Shown one piece after another: positions 21,201 to 37,100 of a DNA stretch of 64,000 bases; position 1 is the stretch's first letter, and each line of letters begins with the position of its first letter. The stretch comes from Tomocerus qinae. Lineage: Eukaryota; Arthropoda; Collembola; Entomobryomorpha; Tomoceridae. Position numbers and translations under genes: made by a program. Under the pieces are notes generated by a model. It saw only the letters and a list, made by a program, of their open reading frames with translations. It did no database searches and was not told the origin of the DNA. The DNA is taken from contig CM034548.1 in NCBI GenBank assembly GCA_020055645.1, positions 26,586,201 through 26,650,200 on the forward strand, written 5' to 3'.

Positions 21201-24200
21201 ATCTGCCCAGATGCACATTACCATCATCATCTCAAACGTCTTATCTTCTGTTGCATTGCACTATGCAAATGTTTCAAGACAACTGCTACTACAAGTGACT
21301 CTACTCGGGAAACCCACCCACTTTTACTTTCTACAAAATTGCCATTGCTACTCCTTACTGATATCAATTCCCGGTGCAGGAGGAGGAATGCATTTCAGAC
21401 TAGCACAACCAGTAACTATATCCTAGTATATACTTGTGTGAAACTGAATATCATTAATGAATTACGTATGTATAGTAGTAAATAAGTAAAATGAATGAGC
21501 TGTGGACTAGTGACCGGATCCGGGCAAATGGAATATCATTATAATAATTAAGTTGGACAATAATTCTTCTCCGTCCCAATAGAGCTACCAACCATAGTTC
21601 CTTAACCATATTATACCAATATTTAATACTAATGGTATTACTCTATATAAAAGTAGTACATTTACTTTCTACGTGAGATTCCTAGAAATGTGGATTGCAT
21701 ATAGATAATATGTATTAATGTAAGTAGGTATCTGTTTTGTATAGTGATGAGTGAGTAGACGTGAATTTGAGAGGAAGAACAACAAGTCACTGATAATTTG
21801 TAGCTTTCGCCATGAATGTGGAGATTCTTGAGTTGGTGTATGTAACATGAATTGGTATATTATTTTGTAGTAGTTGGAGGTAGGTACGTATAAAATATTA
21901 TGTTAATGTAGGATGGCCTATGTAAGGATCCAGATAATACACCTGGCAGGCAGAGGGAGACTGGGCAAGACAAGTCGAGTCAATTCCAGTGAAGAAGAAG
22001 GCAGACAGACAGCCGGTTGGTTACCTTGCATTAGATAGCGTTGGACTCTCTCCTTGTTTGCTGCAATATGTAGAAATGCAGTGCAACTGACACTGAAACC
22101 AAAGCCAAGGAGTTGGATTTGAGTTCAACATAAGCCCTATCTCGACATCCATCTAGCACATTTGAATACATAAAACATCAAGACAGACGTCTATCTTGTT
22201 CCCATCTCACATCTCTCCCATCACAGTCTCCATCTTACAGTATTAGTATTCCTTACGGACTATTTACAGCCTTCCATTAAATCCTATTCAATATTCTGAC
22301 AACTAAGACACAAACAACCACTAACGCAAAATATTTACCTAATTAGTCCCAATTTTTCTATCCCTCTCCCAACATTTTTATGTCCACGTCCACCAAATAC
22401 AAAACGACATTTCCATACACTCGTACCAATTCAATGTAGAGGCTGCTATGGGAAGAACAATAAATGCATACAGTCAGGTACCATATTATAGAATGTTGTG
22501 ACTGTGACTACTACTTTTACGGAGGAGATTGGCTATTGAATAAGAAGACGAGTCAGCTAGGATATGTGTGTACATACCTAAGAGCAGGCAAGTCACATTA
22601 AATTATTCCGTGAAGTATTCCACACCTTCTGTTCCCACAGTTATTACCTATCCAGCTACTACATGCAATAGTACAACTATAATAAAATATTATATGGACC
22701 GATGCGTCGGCCACAAATTCTCGCTCTAAATATCCAGCAGCTGTACATGTACACTTTGCGAATTCCTCAAATTGTAGTAGATGGGGCACTCGCCAAGGAA
22801 TCGCACGTCAATGTTTTATTCTCCCTTTAAATCTTTACGCTAACCTCATTCTTTCAACGTAATAGGCTTGTGTAACGTGCTGAAGTAATTATACTGGATG
22901 TAAATATAATATGAGTAATGCGTAAGGATCCTATTATATGGAGGGAATAGTATACAAACGTTTCCTACAACAGAATTACTACAAGATTATCTTTAGGATG
23001 CTGACAGATTCTCCTTCACTATTATTTTCAAGTGCACGGACGACATAAAAGTTTCGTGTGATGCGTATATACATTTGCGTAGCCCAATGGGAATGATTTT
23101 TTCAATATAATACGAGAATCCCAGAAACACAGAAAACAAGTGTGCTGTACTGTGACTTGGATGGCCTATCAAAATTGATGGAATGGAGTACTGGAGGCGA
23201 ATTGAGGGAGAGAGACGCACCCATTTTGCATATGATGATGATCAGCGCACAACAGAAGATAACATAGCAGTACATAACACTATCATGTCAAATTGTAATG
23301 CAAAATTATATAGAGATGAGGTGAGACAAGTCATGATCATCATGTCTAAACTCTTCTTAGTGAATGAGCTGAAAAATTTTGGCCGCTAGAAAATAATTGG
23401 CCTGCCCAACGTAACCTCTATTCACCAAACTAGTCACAGTCGAGTCTTGCTTTATTTACAATGGAGTCGGAGCCTCTCATGCATCCACCAAAAGTGAGGC
23501 TGGCTGTGTCGTTATTGAGAGAGAGACGCATTATTGGATACACTTAAGTAAGCTCTCCTGAGATACTACACTCGATTCTCAAGCACATTTACAAGTTCCA
23601 CCTCCACCCAGCCACATTTTTGATTCGTTTTTGTCTGTGCCTTACTGGCTTAGCCTACAAACAACTATTGTCTTACTCAAAAAATATTCAACGCCACTCA
23701 CTCAGAAAACATTTAGGTAACTCTTAATGTAATCCCATGTAGCTCAAAACAATCAATCCAGAATGAAGAGTTGGTCAGAAAAGGACTCGCCGTATAAGGC
23801 CACAGATTATTACATATTCACCAAGATTAGCCAAGCAACTTCATCCCATATTATTACCTTGACTTCCCTCGACAAGAGTTCACTTGAATTTCAATCTTTC
23901 GCTTTAAGGCAACTATTTCCACAAACTCAACCCCTATCTAACTTGCTATATAACTATAAACCGATACATATCAAAACCATGTAACTTTTGTACGAATACA
24001 TTCGTAGTACAAGCACACACAGAACGCTATAGTTTATTTAATAGCACATATGCATTCCACATAATAATATTACACATACGACGTAATAAATTGGTAGGCA
24101 TTCGTATATGTAAGAACAAGAGCTTTTCCAATTGCAATCAAAATAAAACAGACACTTTTTTGTGGCCTATTCCTCCTCACATTGCATTACAATCAAATAT

Positions 24201-27200
24201 CTCACAAATTAGTCTTTCTCCCACAATTTCTACTCCGGGATAATGTCGTTTCTGATCCTCCATACAATAAAAATCGAAAATTCAAGAAAATAATTTTCGT
24301 AGGAATTATTTAATTTATTCTTTCTATGCAAGAATGTACCTGCCCACAAATTCCAAAAGATATGTGCAAAGGCACAAATTCTCTGTTGATAAAGAAAACG
24401 TATTTTAATAAGTAGTTGTAGCAATTGGCTTCAGTTACCCATCGCTATCACGGTAAGACACCAAAATACTATATAGATATAATTATATATATATGCTTAA
24501 TACTACTCCGATTACAGGCGGACGGAAAAAAAAGAAGGTAGTCACTCAGAAGGAGCGTATCACATGGCTACTCATTTTCCTGTGTAACACTTTTCCATGC
24601 AAATAGAGAGAGAACACAATTGAAGAGTAAGTGAGCAAGTATCATCAAACACAATAGAGAACAGTTGAAGTTCAGCAAGCATGAAAAGGGCTAAGAAGCA
24701 GGAAAAATGAGAGGTGAACTAAAGTGAGTTCTTAATACTTTATAGCTGAATACAAATTGCTCATTAGCCAACGCCTGTTTACTTTGCTCTGCAGTCTGCT
24801 TGTTGTTTTGCTTACTTTGAACTGTGAGACTGACGTCGAGATAGCAAATGTCTACATACGTTACCTACACAGAGAGATGCATAATAATATCATGGTCAGG
24901 TTTCACTAGTAGTGTTGCATGGTGCATAGCCATCCATTTACACCGTAATGGCCAAACTACACAAAACACTTAGCTAATCCAGCAAATATGCACACATATC
25001 TATTTACGTTCTCATGATGAGCAGAGATGATTTGCAAAGATTTCAGATAATAGCATTAAGGGCAATTATCATGATTATTGTTATGATTTTATTGCTTTTG
25101 TGTCTTAGCAGCTATTCATTCCTTACTTGAGTGACTTCACAGCTTTGCTCCAGCAGCAGCTTACCGTGTTATCAATTACTATCATAACTAAACACTACAT
25201 ACACCAGCACTTGTACCTTTCCATGTTCTACATAAATATACATAACGTATATACACCCTCCTCATTCTCATCTCCCTACAAATCTATATATACCTACCTT
25301 AATAATAGTATAAGCCTCACCAAGAGGTTACTTAGCTAAGTAAAAGATCTATATAATTATTACACAACCAGCTAGCGTACTTACTCATTGTATTATATAA
25401 TGAATATACTATACTCAGGTTTGGACGAAGGTGTGTGTCTGTGTATGTGGAGGAGATTCTCGGGTGCTATTAATAAAAGCTCAACTACCAAACCAGTCCA
25501 GCTGGAACTAACAACTTACATTTTAGATTTACATGCTTATTATTATTAGCTTTGCCTTATCTTTAGAGATACCTGCCTGCCTTGTGAAAACAGTGGGCCT
25601 ATGATATCCATCGTCTACTCACTGACGAGGAGTTAACTCCGACTGCCTACCTGCCGTCGTTACATGTGACTAATTTTACATTACACACCACAATACACAA
25701 CATCACACACCTCAGCTCACAAATTGCATTATAGCATCTCAACTGATAACTACTTCATTTTACTGCTTCACCTCACATCTCTTCCTCCCCAACTAACTAT
25801 ACACGGTTACAATAAACAAGTCTATTCCTCATAACTACAACCACAAACCAACTAATTGAAATTAAAAGGAGTATTTTATTAACTATTTTTCCCGTCTAAA
25901 ACATCACAAATTAAAGGTAAGAGTTTCATGCCAATTAGCGGGTGTAATATTCGTGAAATGTGAATACTAATCATGTGGAAAGTGGACTTCTACGATCGCA
26001 AACCTAATTGCAATTATATTTAACAACGATAATAAGAAACATTAATTAGACTTGAGCTGTTCTTTCTCAAGGGAAGGCGCATTATTATAGCTAAACATTT
26101 ATTATGCTAATAATTTAGCATGTCTGTGCAAAACGGACTGCAAAAGTCGGGTTTGTTCAAGAATAGATTCATTGAGGGATTTTAGACAGTCGCCAACTTT
26201 GATAATGTATGTAAATGGAATAGTAATAAAAGTGCAGTAAAAAGAGGAAACGGGATCGGCACTTGATTCCAATGAAGCGATGTGGATTCTCTCCCATTTC
26301 CATTGTGGAACTCATAAAAATCATTTTGAAATCATCATCATCATAACTATTCATTTATAGCTTTGGGTTTATTATTGTTCGACTCCGTTGGTCATTCAGT
26401 TCCAACACACACTATTCCATTATGTGCAGTTAAGGATGAAGTATCTAATCCTTAGGCTTGCAATATTTATTGTTGGCTTCGCGTTGGTGTATTCTATTAT
26501 AATATACGTTGTACCTACCCACTAAGGTTAGCGTTAATCCACTGTGTTATTAGAGACCACTAGGAAAGTGGAGGGCAGCTACGGAATAAGTAATAAATGT
26601 TTTATAATATCTATCTAGCTAAACTAATGCACAACGCTTGAAAAAAATACCTGCTGAAGACTGAATTCCTGTCTCCCCTGCAGAAAGAATAACATGTGAA
26701 CCGAGTGATTGGTTGAATGTACATAAGCTGAAGAAAACAAGGATTAATGGCTATATGTAAACTGTACTTGTACTCCTTCTGCTTCTACCTACTAAAAAGT
26801 GCATCTAATACGCATAACTACATGAGTTCTTAAGTATAATAATATTAGAAAGACTAACTTCACAAAGGCAGAACTCCACTTACAAATATGTAATCATATG
26901 CATGATGGGATAATAGATGGATGCCTAGCCTTGCCTCCAAAGACAGAATAAATAGCCAAGTACCTAAACCCGAGGTTCAGTTTCTCCTTTTCTGCGACAC
27001 GTTATGCCTAACTATTATTGTTTTACACGTCTGCTTTCATTAAAGGACTAACATCATTATACAATCCTCCCTGAGACAAATCCTAAAGTAGTCCATGTGA
27101 TATAATTACTACCGTACTAAAAAGAACTACAATTATACACTAAAAATTCTATTTATGTATATACAGAACCTGATTGACACTGAGGGAAGACTAGAATTTA

Positions 27201-27965
27201 TTTTACAAGACATGTACCTGCACATCTTTCCATGAAAAGTCGACTAACCTGCATTAGGTACGCATTAACACTTTCTTAACAGTTTTCCACAAATAAAATT
27301 GTGATTATGTATTTATCATGTAACTCCTTTTAGCTAATTGAACAAAGACATCTGTCTGTGTACACAAACGACGAGGATTAGTTTCTGTAGCTTTTTGTCG
27401 AACAAGACAAATCTTTCAATTGAATTTAGAGACGCGAGAGAATCTTTGGTTTCCTTAGTTAGTGACAGGACTTTCTGCGGTTTTGTCTACACGTATTGTA
27501 GAGTGCAATGAAAAGCTGTGAGACAAGAAGGGGTTTTTAATCTCGGCTATTTTAATGGAGAGGTTGCGGCTGTGCGGCTTTACTAAACCGTTCTATCGAC
27601 AAGAGGTAAATCAAGACTTCCATTACCAATGTACCATTACAAGCCACCTTCCTTAACTTACGATACAATATTTATGCCACTAAAACACCACTACCTAACT
27701 ATAATATATCTGGTTTAGTTACATAATCACGTTTATATGGACTGTCAGAGAAAAGAGATTGCTGTGGTGTGCTCAGCTGCGGTGCCATTGCATTATTACA
27801 TTCTCATACCTAAATACATTACATTACAAATGTACGTGATACATACAAACACTTACATCTATAGGAGTTCTGAATTTACAAAGATATGCCTCCTCTTGAC
27901 TCTACCAAGAGCTTAAGGAGAGGAAGTCAAGGGTATCATGAGAGTACATTACATACACAAAACCC
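15257..27965. other. Long non-coding stretch, probably intronic or intergenic
   Basis: No gene, RNA or complete mobile element recognised. One splice-like site is notable: a strong acceptor (TTTTTTGCCATTTCCTCCGCAG) ends at 17770. The frame after it stops after 12 codons but then reopens for 54 codons to a GTAAGT donor at about 17975. This is too weak to call an exon. Confidence 0.45.
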
Positions 27966-27967
27966 TA

Positions 27968-28150
27968 CAGGCCACAATTTTTCACCGATTTCTATCTATA
28001 TTTTCTTGAAAATCTTATTTCCCGCTACAAAATTTAAATCTTAAAGTTGTGGCAGCTGTCTTTCGACTCAAAACAACGACTTTCGGGTTGCTAATGTGAA
28101 ATCAGATTTTCGAAGAAAGTTTGATAGCAATCGCTAAAAATTGTGGCCTG
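27968..28150. mobile_element. 183-bp MITE with TA target duplication
   Basis: The ends are perfect inverted copies for 15 bp (CAGGCCACAATTTTT...) and imperfectly for about 50 bp more (CGATTxCTATC, then TTTCTTxGAAAATCTxATTTC on both arms). TA lies directly outside each end (27966-27967, 28151-28152), as expected for Tc1/mariner-type insertion. The interior is too short to code for protein, so it is a miniature non-autonomous element mobilised in trans. Confidence 0.7.
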
Positions 28151-28152
28151 TA

Positions 28153-31100
28153 GGAGAATATTATTGCATTGTTTCAAGTACTCTCACAATGCCCACCAGA
28201 ACCCCTCCTTAATTCGAGTCGCTCCTTGTACACTACTAACTACAACATGAGAGAGTTTGAATTACATTGCACTATACGTCTCTAGAGTTTTAATTCTCGA
28301 GTCTCGAAACTGTAAAGCAGGAGGAATACCTGTAAGTACATATGTAACATTTCCATGGAAGAATGAGAGAGAGAGAGGGCTATATAAAATACCTGATGGG
28401 GGTTTATGGAACACTCGCTGGTTCCACAATGATGATGCGATAATGGGCAATTGATGGATGAGTTAAATGACTCATAAATTATCATAGAGCAGGCAAGAAG
28501 ACTGCAGCTATCTCTCACACACACAACTAGACACATAGTTATCAATGTGGATTTGATATGCAATGTATTATCTTGGTGTATAGAGCCTGCGACGCAAAAC
28601 GAAAATAAAAGACAGCCAGACAGGTAGGTGTAGATGTGCAAGCGATGCAATGCACTCATCCTCACTTACACAACTAACAGCCACAGAAACAGCAACACCA
28701 CACAACATAATATATTTCAGACAAGTTTCCTAGAGAGAGAGATGTAATAGTGCAATCAAATCAGTTTCACCTTTGCTGAAGGAAGAAAGATCCCTTTTCG
28801 CGTCTCACCACAATCAACTCAATACTAATCAACCTACCTACTCTATTACTGATGTCGAAATCCTTTTCCATCCACCTACTTTACATTTACACTCTATTTC
28901 CACTCTAATAGCTACATCCAGTCATTTATCTATTTATGAAATCCACAAGAATACATATAATTCAGTTCAAGTCCAGTCTGGTTTAACCACATCCTAATGG
29001 CATTTCCTTCTCAGACTCCAATTCAACTTTTCTTATCTCTCCTACAGACTATTTGCAATTCTGCAACTTGATCCGATTTTTCTACACGGTCCAATTGAAA
29101 AGCTGTACAAATCCTCTATCTCTCGATAACCCGCTCTCCTTATTTATGCAAAACTGCTTTTTTTATTAAATTAATCAGATAGTACATACTGGGCCTTGCT
29201 AATATTATCTAGTTCCACTACTCCATTTGCACAGCGGACTATCACTCCACACCAATAATTCTTCATACAATCTTAAATTTAAATATATTCATTTATACAA
29301 GAATCACAAAATACATTCTACTAACACGTTAAAAGAAATCATGCTTACATTATACACCATATACAAACACAAAGAATACTTACATCACACCACAACAACA
29401 ACTAACTACATAGTTCAACATTATTATGCCCGGCGAAATAAACTCAACCTCCTGTACGACAAAGTTTACTGCGGCAAATTCCACTCCGACTCAACTTAGT
29501 CGATTCAATTCTATTGTGGAGAATTATCTTGCCTTCCTACACAAAACTTTTTTTCGAACAACTTGTAAGATCCTTGATCATCAAAACATAGTGTACTACT
29601 TAGCACTCACTCAGTACATAGGAAAGCCCCTAATATCAGATTTTAAGGAGATGAACAAGAGTGTAGTATTAATGAGAGACTACTAGGAGATGGTGAGCGA
29701 GGCAGGACCACCACAGCCACATTACTGACTAGTACTCGCACATTAAACGGTGCAGTAGTGCGTATGTACGCTATGTTATTATGTTTTCATATCTCCATTA
29801 TATTATCAGTTGTAGAGATAGATACCTGCACAATGGAAAGGGAACCTTTTCATTGCTAAGCAGGCATGTTATGCGATGAGATTGCAAGAAACATCTCATC
29901 ACGCGCACGCAATGCAACAGATACTATACAATATACTATATAAACATCCGAGTTATATTATAAACAGATATAACGTATATAAGTGTCATTAGATACAAAT
30001 AGGCTACAACACTTACACGTAATAATAATAATAAATATTATCTTGAATACTTTTATGCATTAAGTAACTGATATGAATAGAAGAAGGGAAGACAATATCC
30101 GACAGAAATTTGGCCAGGGAGTAGGATTAAGAACGTGCCGTGTTATGTATGTAGTAATGTATATAGAGGCAATCTCCCACAGCACTCCAGGTACACATAA
30201 GCCGCATGGAGTTTTTTTCTCATGAAATGCACTTAGCTAAGCCATGTACACAATATTGGGTTATGTAATCTAATGTATCGTAATGTTCAATCTAATGCAT
30301 TGTAATGTTAGATGTAATGTAATGTAGGCCCGAGTCCATTTATGATAGGATGCGCTCTCTTTGCCATTGTCCTTTACGAGTTGTCGCATTCCTCACAAAG
30401 ACATCCCAGAAAACAAGATAGTGAATCCAAGTGAGAGAAATGCCTTTTCGACAGAAAACTAAATGTTTCTCCCGAAGAAAACCTCATCATGTAAATTGAC
30501 GTTGTTGCTCTAAAACATCTTTATGACACGATGCTATTTGAGGAAGAATCTGGGTGTAAGAATACACATCAGTTTGTCCTATTCTACTAAAACACATTTG
30601 TACATCACATAATAAATCTTTCTGAGAACAAAAACGAATCAAATGCAGTAATAACGGTACGAAATGACTAACGATAAGTTGCACTACCACAATTCTCGCT
30701 ATTAGCACACGTATTAAGGCACACATTGTTTTCCGTTCTGTCTCTCTACATTTGCGAAATACCTTTTCAGAATTGCATCTGCTGTTGGATTGTAGAAAGC
30801 ACGTAGATTTCCCTGTACTTATAATTGCTACACGAGAGTTTAAATTCGCCTGTACACAAGGAGGCTTTCAGTTCACCATTCCCATGAATTCCCTGCCCAC
30901 AACATTTAGCCATATGATTTAGAATGGTGGTGAGCCATTAGCAAAGTTCCGCTGCATTAATTACAGACATCATCATGATGGAACACAAGAGAGTTCAATA
31001 TTTGGAATATCGTATAACCTGCTCAAACTCCTTTATCTCAACTTTTATCCCAAATTTTAACTTCATTCTATTACCTCCTCCCTTGAATAGTTGTTGAATT

Positions 31101-34100
31101 ATCTAGAAAACCAACATGTTTCTTCCCTGCCCTCGCTTTTTCTCATAAATACTGCACGACAAGATTACTTACTCTACTGAACAGCCTATTATTTCCTTTC
31201 TCATTCCTTATGGAAAATGAGAACTACAGAACAAACATGATTTATGCATATCCAGCTATTCCTCCAACTTGCATACCAAATGAATCTCCCTTCTATTATA
31301 CATACTCACATACTTCACACACTAACAGCCACGTGCATGTCTTATGCCATTACCCATTCTCACTTATCCTCATCAAATCCTACAATCCATGCCCTAAAAG
31401 TTTTCTAACACTTTTCTACCAGCTAAACTAACTAAATAACTGACTGTGTCAATTAGATTAAATAAAACTCCAGACTTGTTATTCAGACAGGTAAATACTA
31501 TGTTCCACATCTTAATATACACTTCCCTACAAACAACAATATTAAACACGGAAATAAATTATTATAGTGACCCATCCGTAAGTTTATGGACAATGTTAAA
31601 ATAAAAACATTTTAATTGTACCTAAAATATTAAAATTTTGTAAAAAAAATTTGTACCATGACGATAACATCTTGCTACTATGATCAAATACTATGTAATA
31701 AGTTGTAACATAATTAACAGATCAAAAGAAATAGGAAAGTCTGTAATAAATAGAGCATTTTAGAAAATGCATTGCATCCGATTTAATCGTAATCGATCTG
31801 ACCTGAAGTCTAGGACGATTTAATTTCATTCCGCAGTACGTAGTTGAAATTTTGCTGCAGGACGAGCTCTATATAGTTGAGCAATCGATAACCAGAGGAA
31901 ATTGGCAATTAAAACGTTGCAGGATCCCAGCTAATTGTAATCCGAATGAACAGACATCGATTTCTCTTCTGTCACAAAAGCTCTATTTAATTCCTGGGAG
32001 GGAAGACAGCAACTAATACTGGAAGATTCTCTTAGAAACGGAGTGACAAATCAAGAGAGAAAGCTTTGCCAACGTCTATACAGCCCACATAGATCTTCCC
32101 TCAAACCCGTACACAAAATCCTGTACATACTTATATGTAATAATAATATAACCGACATGACCATTTTATTTCGGAGGTTCTTGACATGTTAACCGTCCTG
32201 GTTGTCCTTTGAAATATAACTCTATTTTAGTCTGCTCTTTCTTTACGATTGCGGAGGAAATTATTTTATAGCTTTCGTCTAAACAGAAAAGTAATTTTTA
32301 TACTATATGCTCAGTTTCATAAACTGTGTTCCTAGCTGGTTTCATCTGACACTTTATGCTCTACGCAGAATTAGACAATCAAAATTCCAAAGTGTTTCCT
32401 TTTGTCTATACGACTTCAACTCGTCATATTCACAAATGATGTCACACTGAATAATACATGCTAATAGTTGCTACTACTGATTTCATATATCTGTAGTAGA
32501 GATGCATATATATGTATCCACCTGCTTTATAAATAAATCCTCAAAACCTTAGCAATTCAGTGCTATAGTACATGTTATTAATAGGACGACTTCTCACAAC
32601 TCGCATCATCATAATCCTCCATTTCAGACATTATTTTATATTTTATTCAGATTGAGTCTCATCATCTAGCCAACTATTCGAGAGAGCTTTGAGTACCAGC
32701 AGCAGTCTATTTTCCTGGACAGTCACTGGCTTTTGTCTTTTGCTAAGCGAACCGAATTCTAGTCCTACTACAATCGATTATTGTAAGGATCATGCTAGAT
32801 AGAACTTGAAATGGCAATGAAACACAGCCAATATACACTTATTTAGGAGTTGAAGTAATGCAAGTATGGCTGCCTACTCCTACTATATACAATACTGCAG
32901 TTTAACATAAACCTCACTTGGCAATGATGTGATAGCGCACACTTCTGAGGCACAAACAAAACTACAAAGAATTGTCCTGCTCTGTCCAAGTCAAACAGCT
33001 CGCCGAAAATATGTTTTGCAATAGTTTTTAGTAAATACGATGATAATAATTCAGGCTTAGTGCAGTGTAGGCGTAGGAATCATTGGTATTAACTTACAAA
33101 TTGATGTAAAGTGCTCTCATAAATTTTCAATCTCCCTCGAATATATTCTCAACTGAAATCTACTTGAGTAACTTCCCAGAAATTTTGTATCCCTGTTTTG
33201 TTATGTAAAACAATCAATTTATGCTGATTATCTAATCTCTCCTCATTTGTGTAAACAGTCCATCAAGAAAATCTGCTTATTCAGCTTCCATATAGTAGTA
33301 TCCTCTCTGCAACATTGTGATTGACTCGAGGGAAAGCAATGTTCAGTTTGATGGAGCAACTAATGTTGTTCTAATTCTAGAGAATTCAAAATTCGATTCG
33401 AAATGCTAGGAATATCCATTATAGACTTTGCTTCGATGAGCAAAACTCGACTTTAAAGTAAACTCCTCCAGTCCAGTAGACTGCCTGTCTAACCCAATAA
33501 TAATGCACCTGAGATACGCTCAAGCTCCACCATTCTAGATCTAAAACCCATTTCATTTTCTATTTATTATGCAAGTAAAACACATTAATATGCATGGATA
33601 AATATAGGCAGCATGAGTAGATGTTCAGATAATGTAACATCCTATAATATCTCAGAAAATATCTAAAATATGTAAATGCATTTAAATTATAACATTAATA
33701 CGCTTGCGTTCGCAATCTTCTACCTATATTATAAACCTCTTTTCATTTCTTGCCTTACAGCATTTACAAAAATCAATTCAACTCACTCTTCAACGAGTTG
33801 CGAATCTTGCTAAGAATTTCATTAAGAATTCATCATCAGTTTGCCTATAGTATCAAATCAATATTATAAATGAGTCTGCCCTATTACTTTACTTATGTGA
33901 GTTCTAATTACAAGATAAGGTAGCCTACTAATTAAAAATATCTCCAGAGTCTCTCTTTTCAGCATTCTTCTCCATAGAAGCTCTACATTTTTAAAGATCT
34001 GGTGTAGTAACTAAGTAAAATAGTATTAAAAAGGAGCTATGGCATTATTCGCCATTCTTCTTCTTTCTATTCCGAAAATCTTTGAAATATTATAAATTAT

Positions 34101-37100
34101 GTCCTAGGGAAGGTACGTATGCTATCCATAAAGGTTTATAATATTATAAGAAAGGTAGCAGGATTCCAATCAAACCTCTCAAACTCAAATCCTCCTCACA
34201 ATCACAATCTGCCTTAGTAGACGCTGCCTACAGTTTAATTCAACTCGCCTTTGAACATTATGGTTTCATTTCATTCCCCTCTCTTTTGCTAAGGATTCTG
34301 TAGTTCATGTTGATTCCTTTTCATTTACTTTTTGTAGATCTAAAGACGCCTAGGTAATTAAGTTTCTACAGTCAAATCTCCGTCAGACGCACACATCAAT
34401 TTTCCAGCTTACATACATAGATTTTCTGCCTAATAACTAATAACCATAAAGAGCTGGGCGGAGTCTTGTTCTTATGGCTCTCTGTCATGTCACCCTAAAA
34501 TTCAGCGTCAAACTTCTCAGCATTATTACTTTTCAGACTCATACCAATAGCCATGCTTAATGAAAAGAGGTAGGTAGGTACTCTATGAGTCTCATTACAC
34601 CTTTGTGACTATACGGCTTCCAAATTAACAAAATGTAGTTTCTATCCACACTCTCTACATACATAATTATAATACCTACTCACAAGATTTGTCTTTTACT
34701 GCTTTTTAGTTTCACTCCCTTACTACTTAATACTTGCTAACATAGTAGAAATGTATCTCAAGTGATGATTGCTACATAATTCGCTATTTTTCCTGAACAT
34801 AATATTATGCCTTTAAATATTAACAATGTACCTGTATAGATTTATACACACTCCACAAGATCATTTTATTAGTATAAATCCTTTAAAAGTGTAGCAGTGT
34901 GAAGAGTGAGAAAGGCAGTGAAGATGTCTATAGGTGTTAAAGAAATGTATCACCACGGCCAATTGCATTCTAAGAAGTAAGGAAAGAGAGATAACATAAA
35001 TGAAAGCATTAAAAAGCTGACAACAGTGACTGAGTTGTGTAAAGGAGTAAAATAAGGCACGGCAAACAGTAGAACGTTTAGAATTAGCCGAGAGGCATGT
35101 CAAGTCCAGTCCACTCGTAGTCAGCTAAATCACAGTGACTGCGACTGTCTTCAAATCAAGTTTTGCTCAATAAATTTTCTCACATAATATTATTCATCCA
35201 CCAGTCTTCTTGGTCTACCAATGCATAGCCATCACATCACAGCTAGCATCTTATTGACCCTGACGGAGTTTAGTGAAAACTTTTCTCATTTAATATAATT
35301 CTTGTAATTAGTTCCTAAATTAGTTTTACAATTGTACAATTAGCACATATTGCTAGTCCATCAAAAACTGCTTCTTAATTCAATTTCCTTCTGGCACTTA
35401 TGATATTTTGCCTCTATTCTGCAGCACGACCTCAAGAAGGAATAAAGACCCAAGAGGGATTTACAATTATTATCATTAATATTAGCCCATAGCCATATCC
35501 ACAAGAGACACAAGAGGGGCCTATATCCAAATACTCGTTCTGTAACAGATATCTGTATTTATAAACATGGATATATACCTACTTACTAACTACTACCTAC
35601 TACTAGTGTATTATAGCCATAAAGGAATCTCGTATCTCTTGTGAACTTCGTGCATCTTTTAGGATAGCTTTTGAATGTGACTGACCAAGAGGAGTGACCA
35701 AGTGAGACCAGAAGAGTCGCATTATATTTATTATACGTACTACATGCTCCATACAGATAGTTAACACGACAGAGTACATACATCATAATGAAGCTGGCAA
35801 CAATTTAGCCTGAATCAATAATTCACACTTCACTTAGAGTTCAATCTGCACAAATAACACCTGACAGGCCAAGAGATGCATGACTTGCGGACTGGACATG
35901 ACTTACTCAACGAGATTCGCTATATTATAACTATGGAAGATATATAGATAAGTGTCTAGTGCCTACAAACGATAAAATATTACTGCATACTAAACACAGA
36001 ATCGTTTAGTATCTGTACCTAATTGTAAATTGTAAGTCATTCGTTCTATTGCGCTCGCAGATTAGACTCTTGATTGAATTCAGGACAAACGTACAACCCT
36101 TTGCCACACTTTTAATTTGACACTCGTTTGTTTTCTCATCGTTAGCTTACATAGCTGGCATCAGCAAAAACAATGTTTACTATCAACTATACAACATCTA
36201 ACACTCCAATCTCTCGTAATTTGACTTATTTAAGCGTTTAATATTTGAGTGTAGCGTAGACAATCATCTCCAATCGTTTTATGCACTCAACATACAACTA
36301 CAGGCAATCCAGTCCACTCTTCTCAACGATATTTCGATGCACATTCCCTAGTTTACCAATTCTCAACACTGACAGTGAACATTAGACTTTCAACTCTACT
36401 AGGCCTGCTCAAGATAGCACGTTGCGATAGCACTTGATGAATTGTTTTCAAACACACTGACAATCTTGCATTTTAATGTAAGTGCAAAAATTTGTAAGAA
36501 CCCAACCCCAAATCCTACATCATGATAGGCTCAAAAAATCCATAATTCACACCCAAAACTCAGGTCAGAGTTCGAGAGAAACTTCCAAACGCTTCCATTC
36601 GCTCTGCTCTCGCTCTAACAGATATACTAGCCCATTAGTTAAGTTATTAAGCTTTCTTGGTTACTCTATCAAAACTTACTTCCTCCACAATTTGTCATGA
36701 ATTCTCTACTGACAAGGAAACCAATTTTTCAATTTAATATGCATAATATATGGACATTGTTGCATGTAATCTATGCATATGTAAGTTTTCTATTTATCCT
36801 TAGCAGAATTATCTAATCCATGAAATTTAGGTAACCATCCTCTAACATGCCCACTACCAAAAATACTGATAAACGTGCATTTACACACAAAAACATTCAC
36901 TCTGCTACAATGTGAATCACATCATCCTTATTTAGCACACACGTACACAAAGTGCTATACCAATAGTAGCAAGTCCTACATGGTATGTACAAAGATTTAC
37001 TTAATAGAACGCATGATATTATAAAGTTTTTACAGCTTGTGCAAGGAGGGTTGTAAAACATAAGAACATATCCATTGAGCCGCACGTACGAAAGAATTAT

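Noticed and set aside
28282-28665. 127-codon minus-strand ORF
   Set aside because: It runs through a short AG/CT-rich repeat and has no recognisable motif; probably chance.
31570-31660. Mariner-like end (GACCCATCCGTAAGTTTATGG)
   Set aside because: No inverted partner or transposase fragment found nearby.
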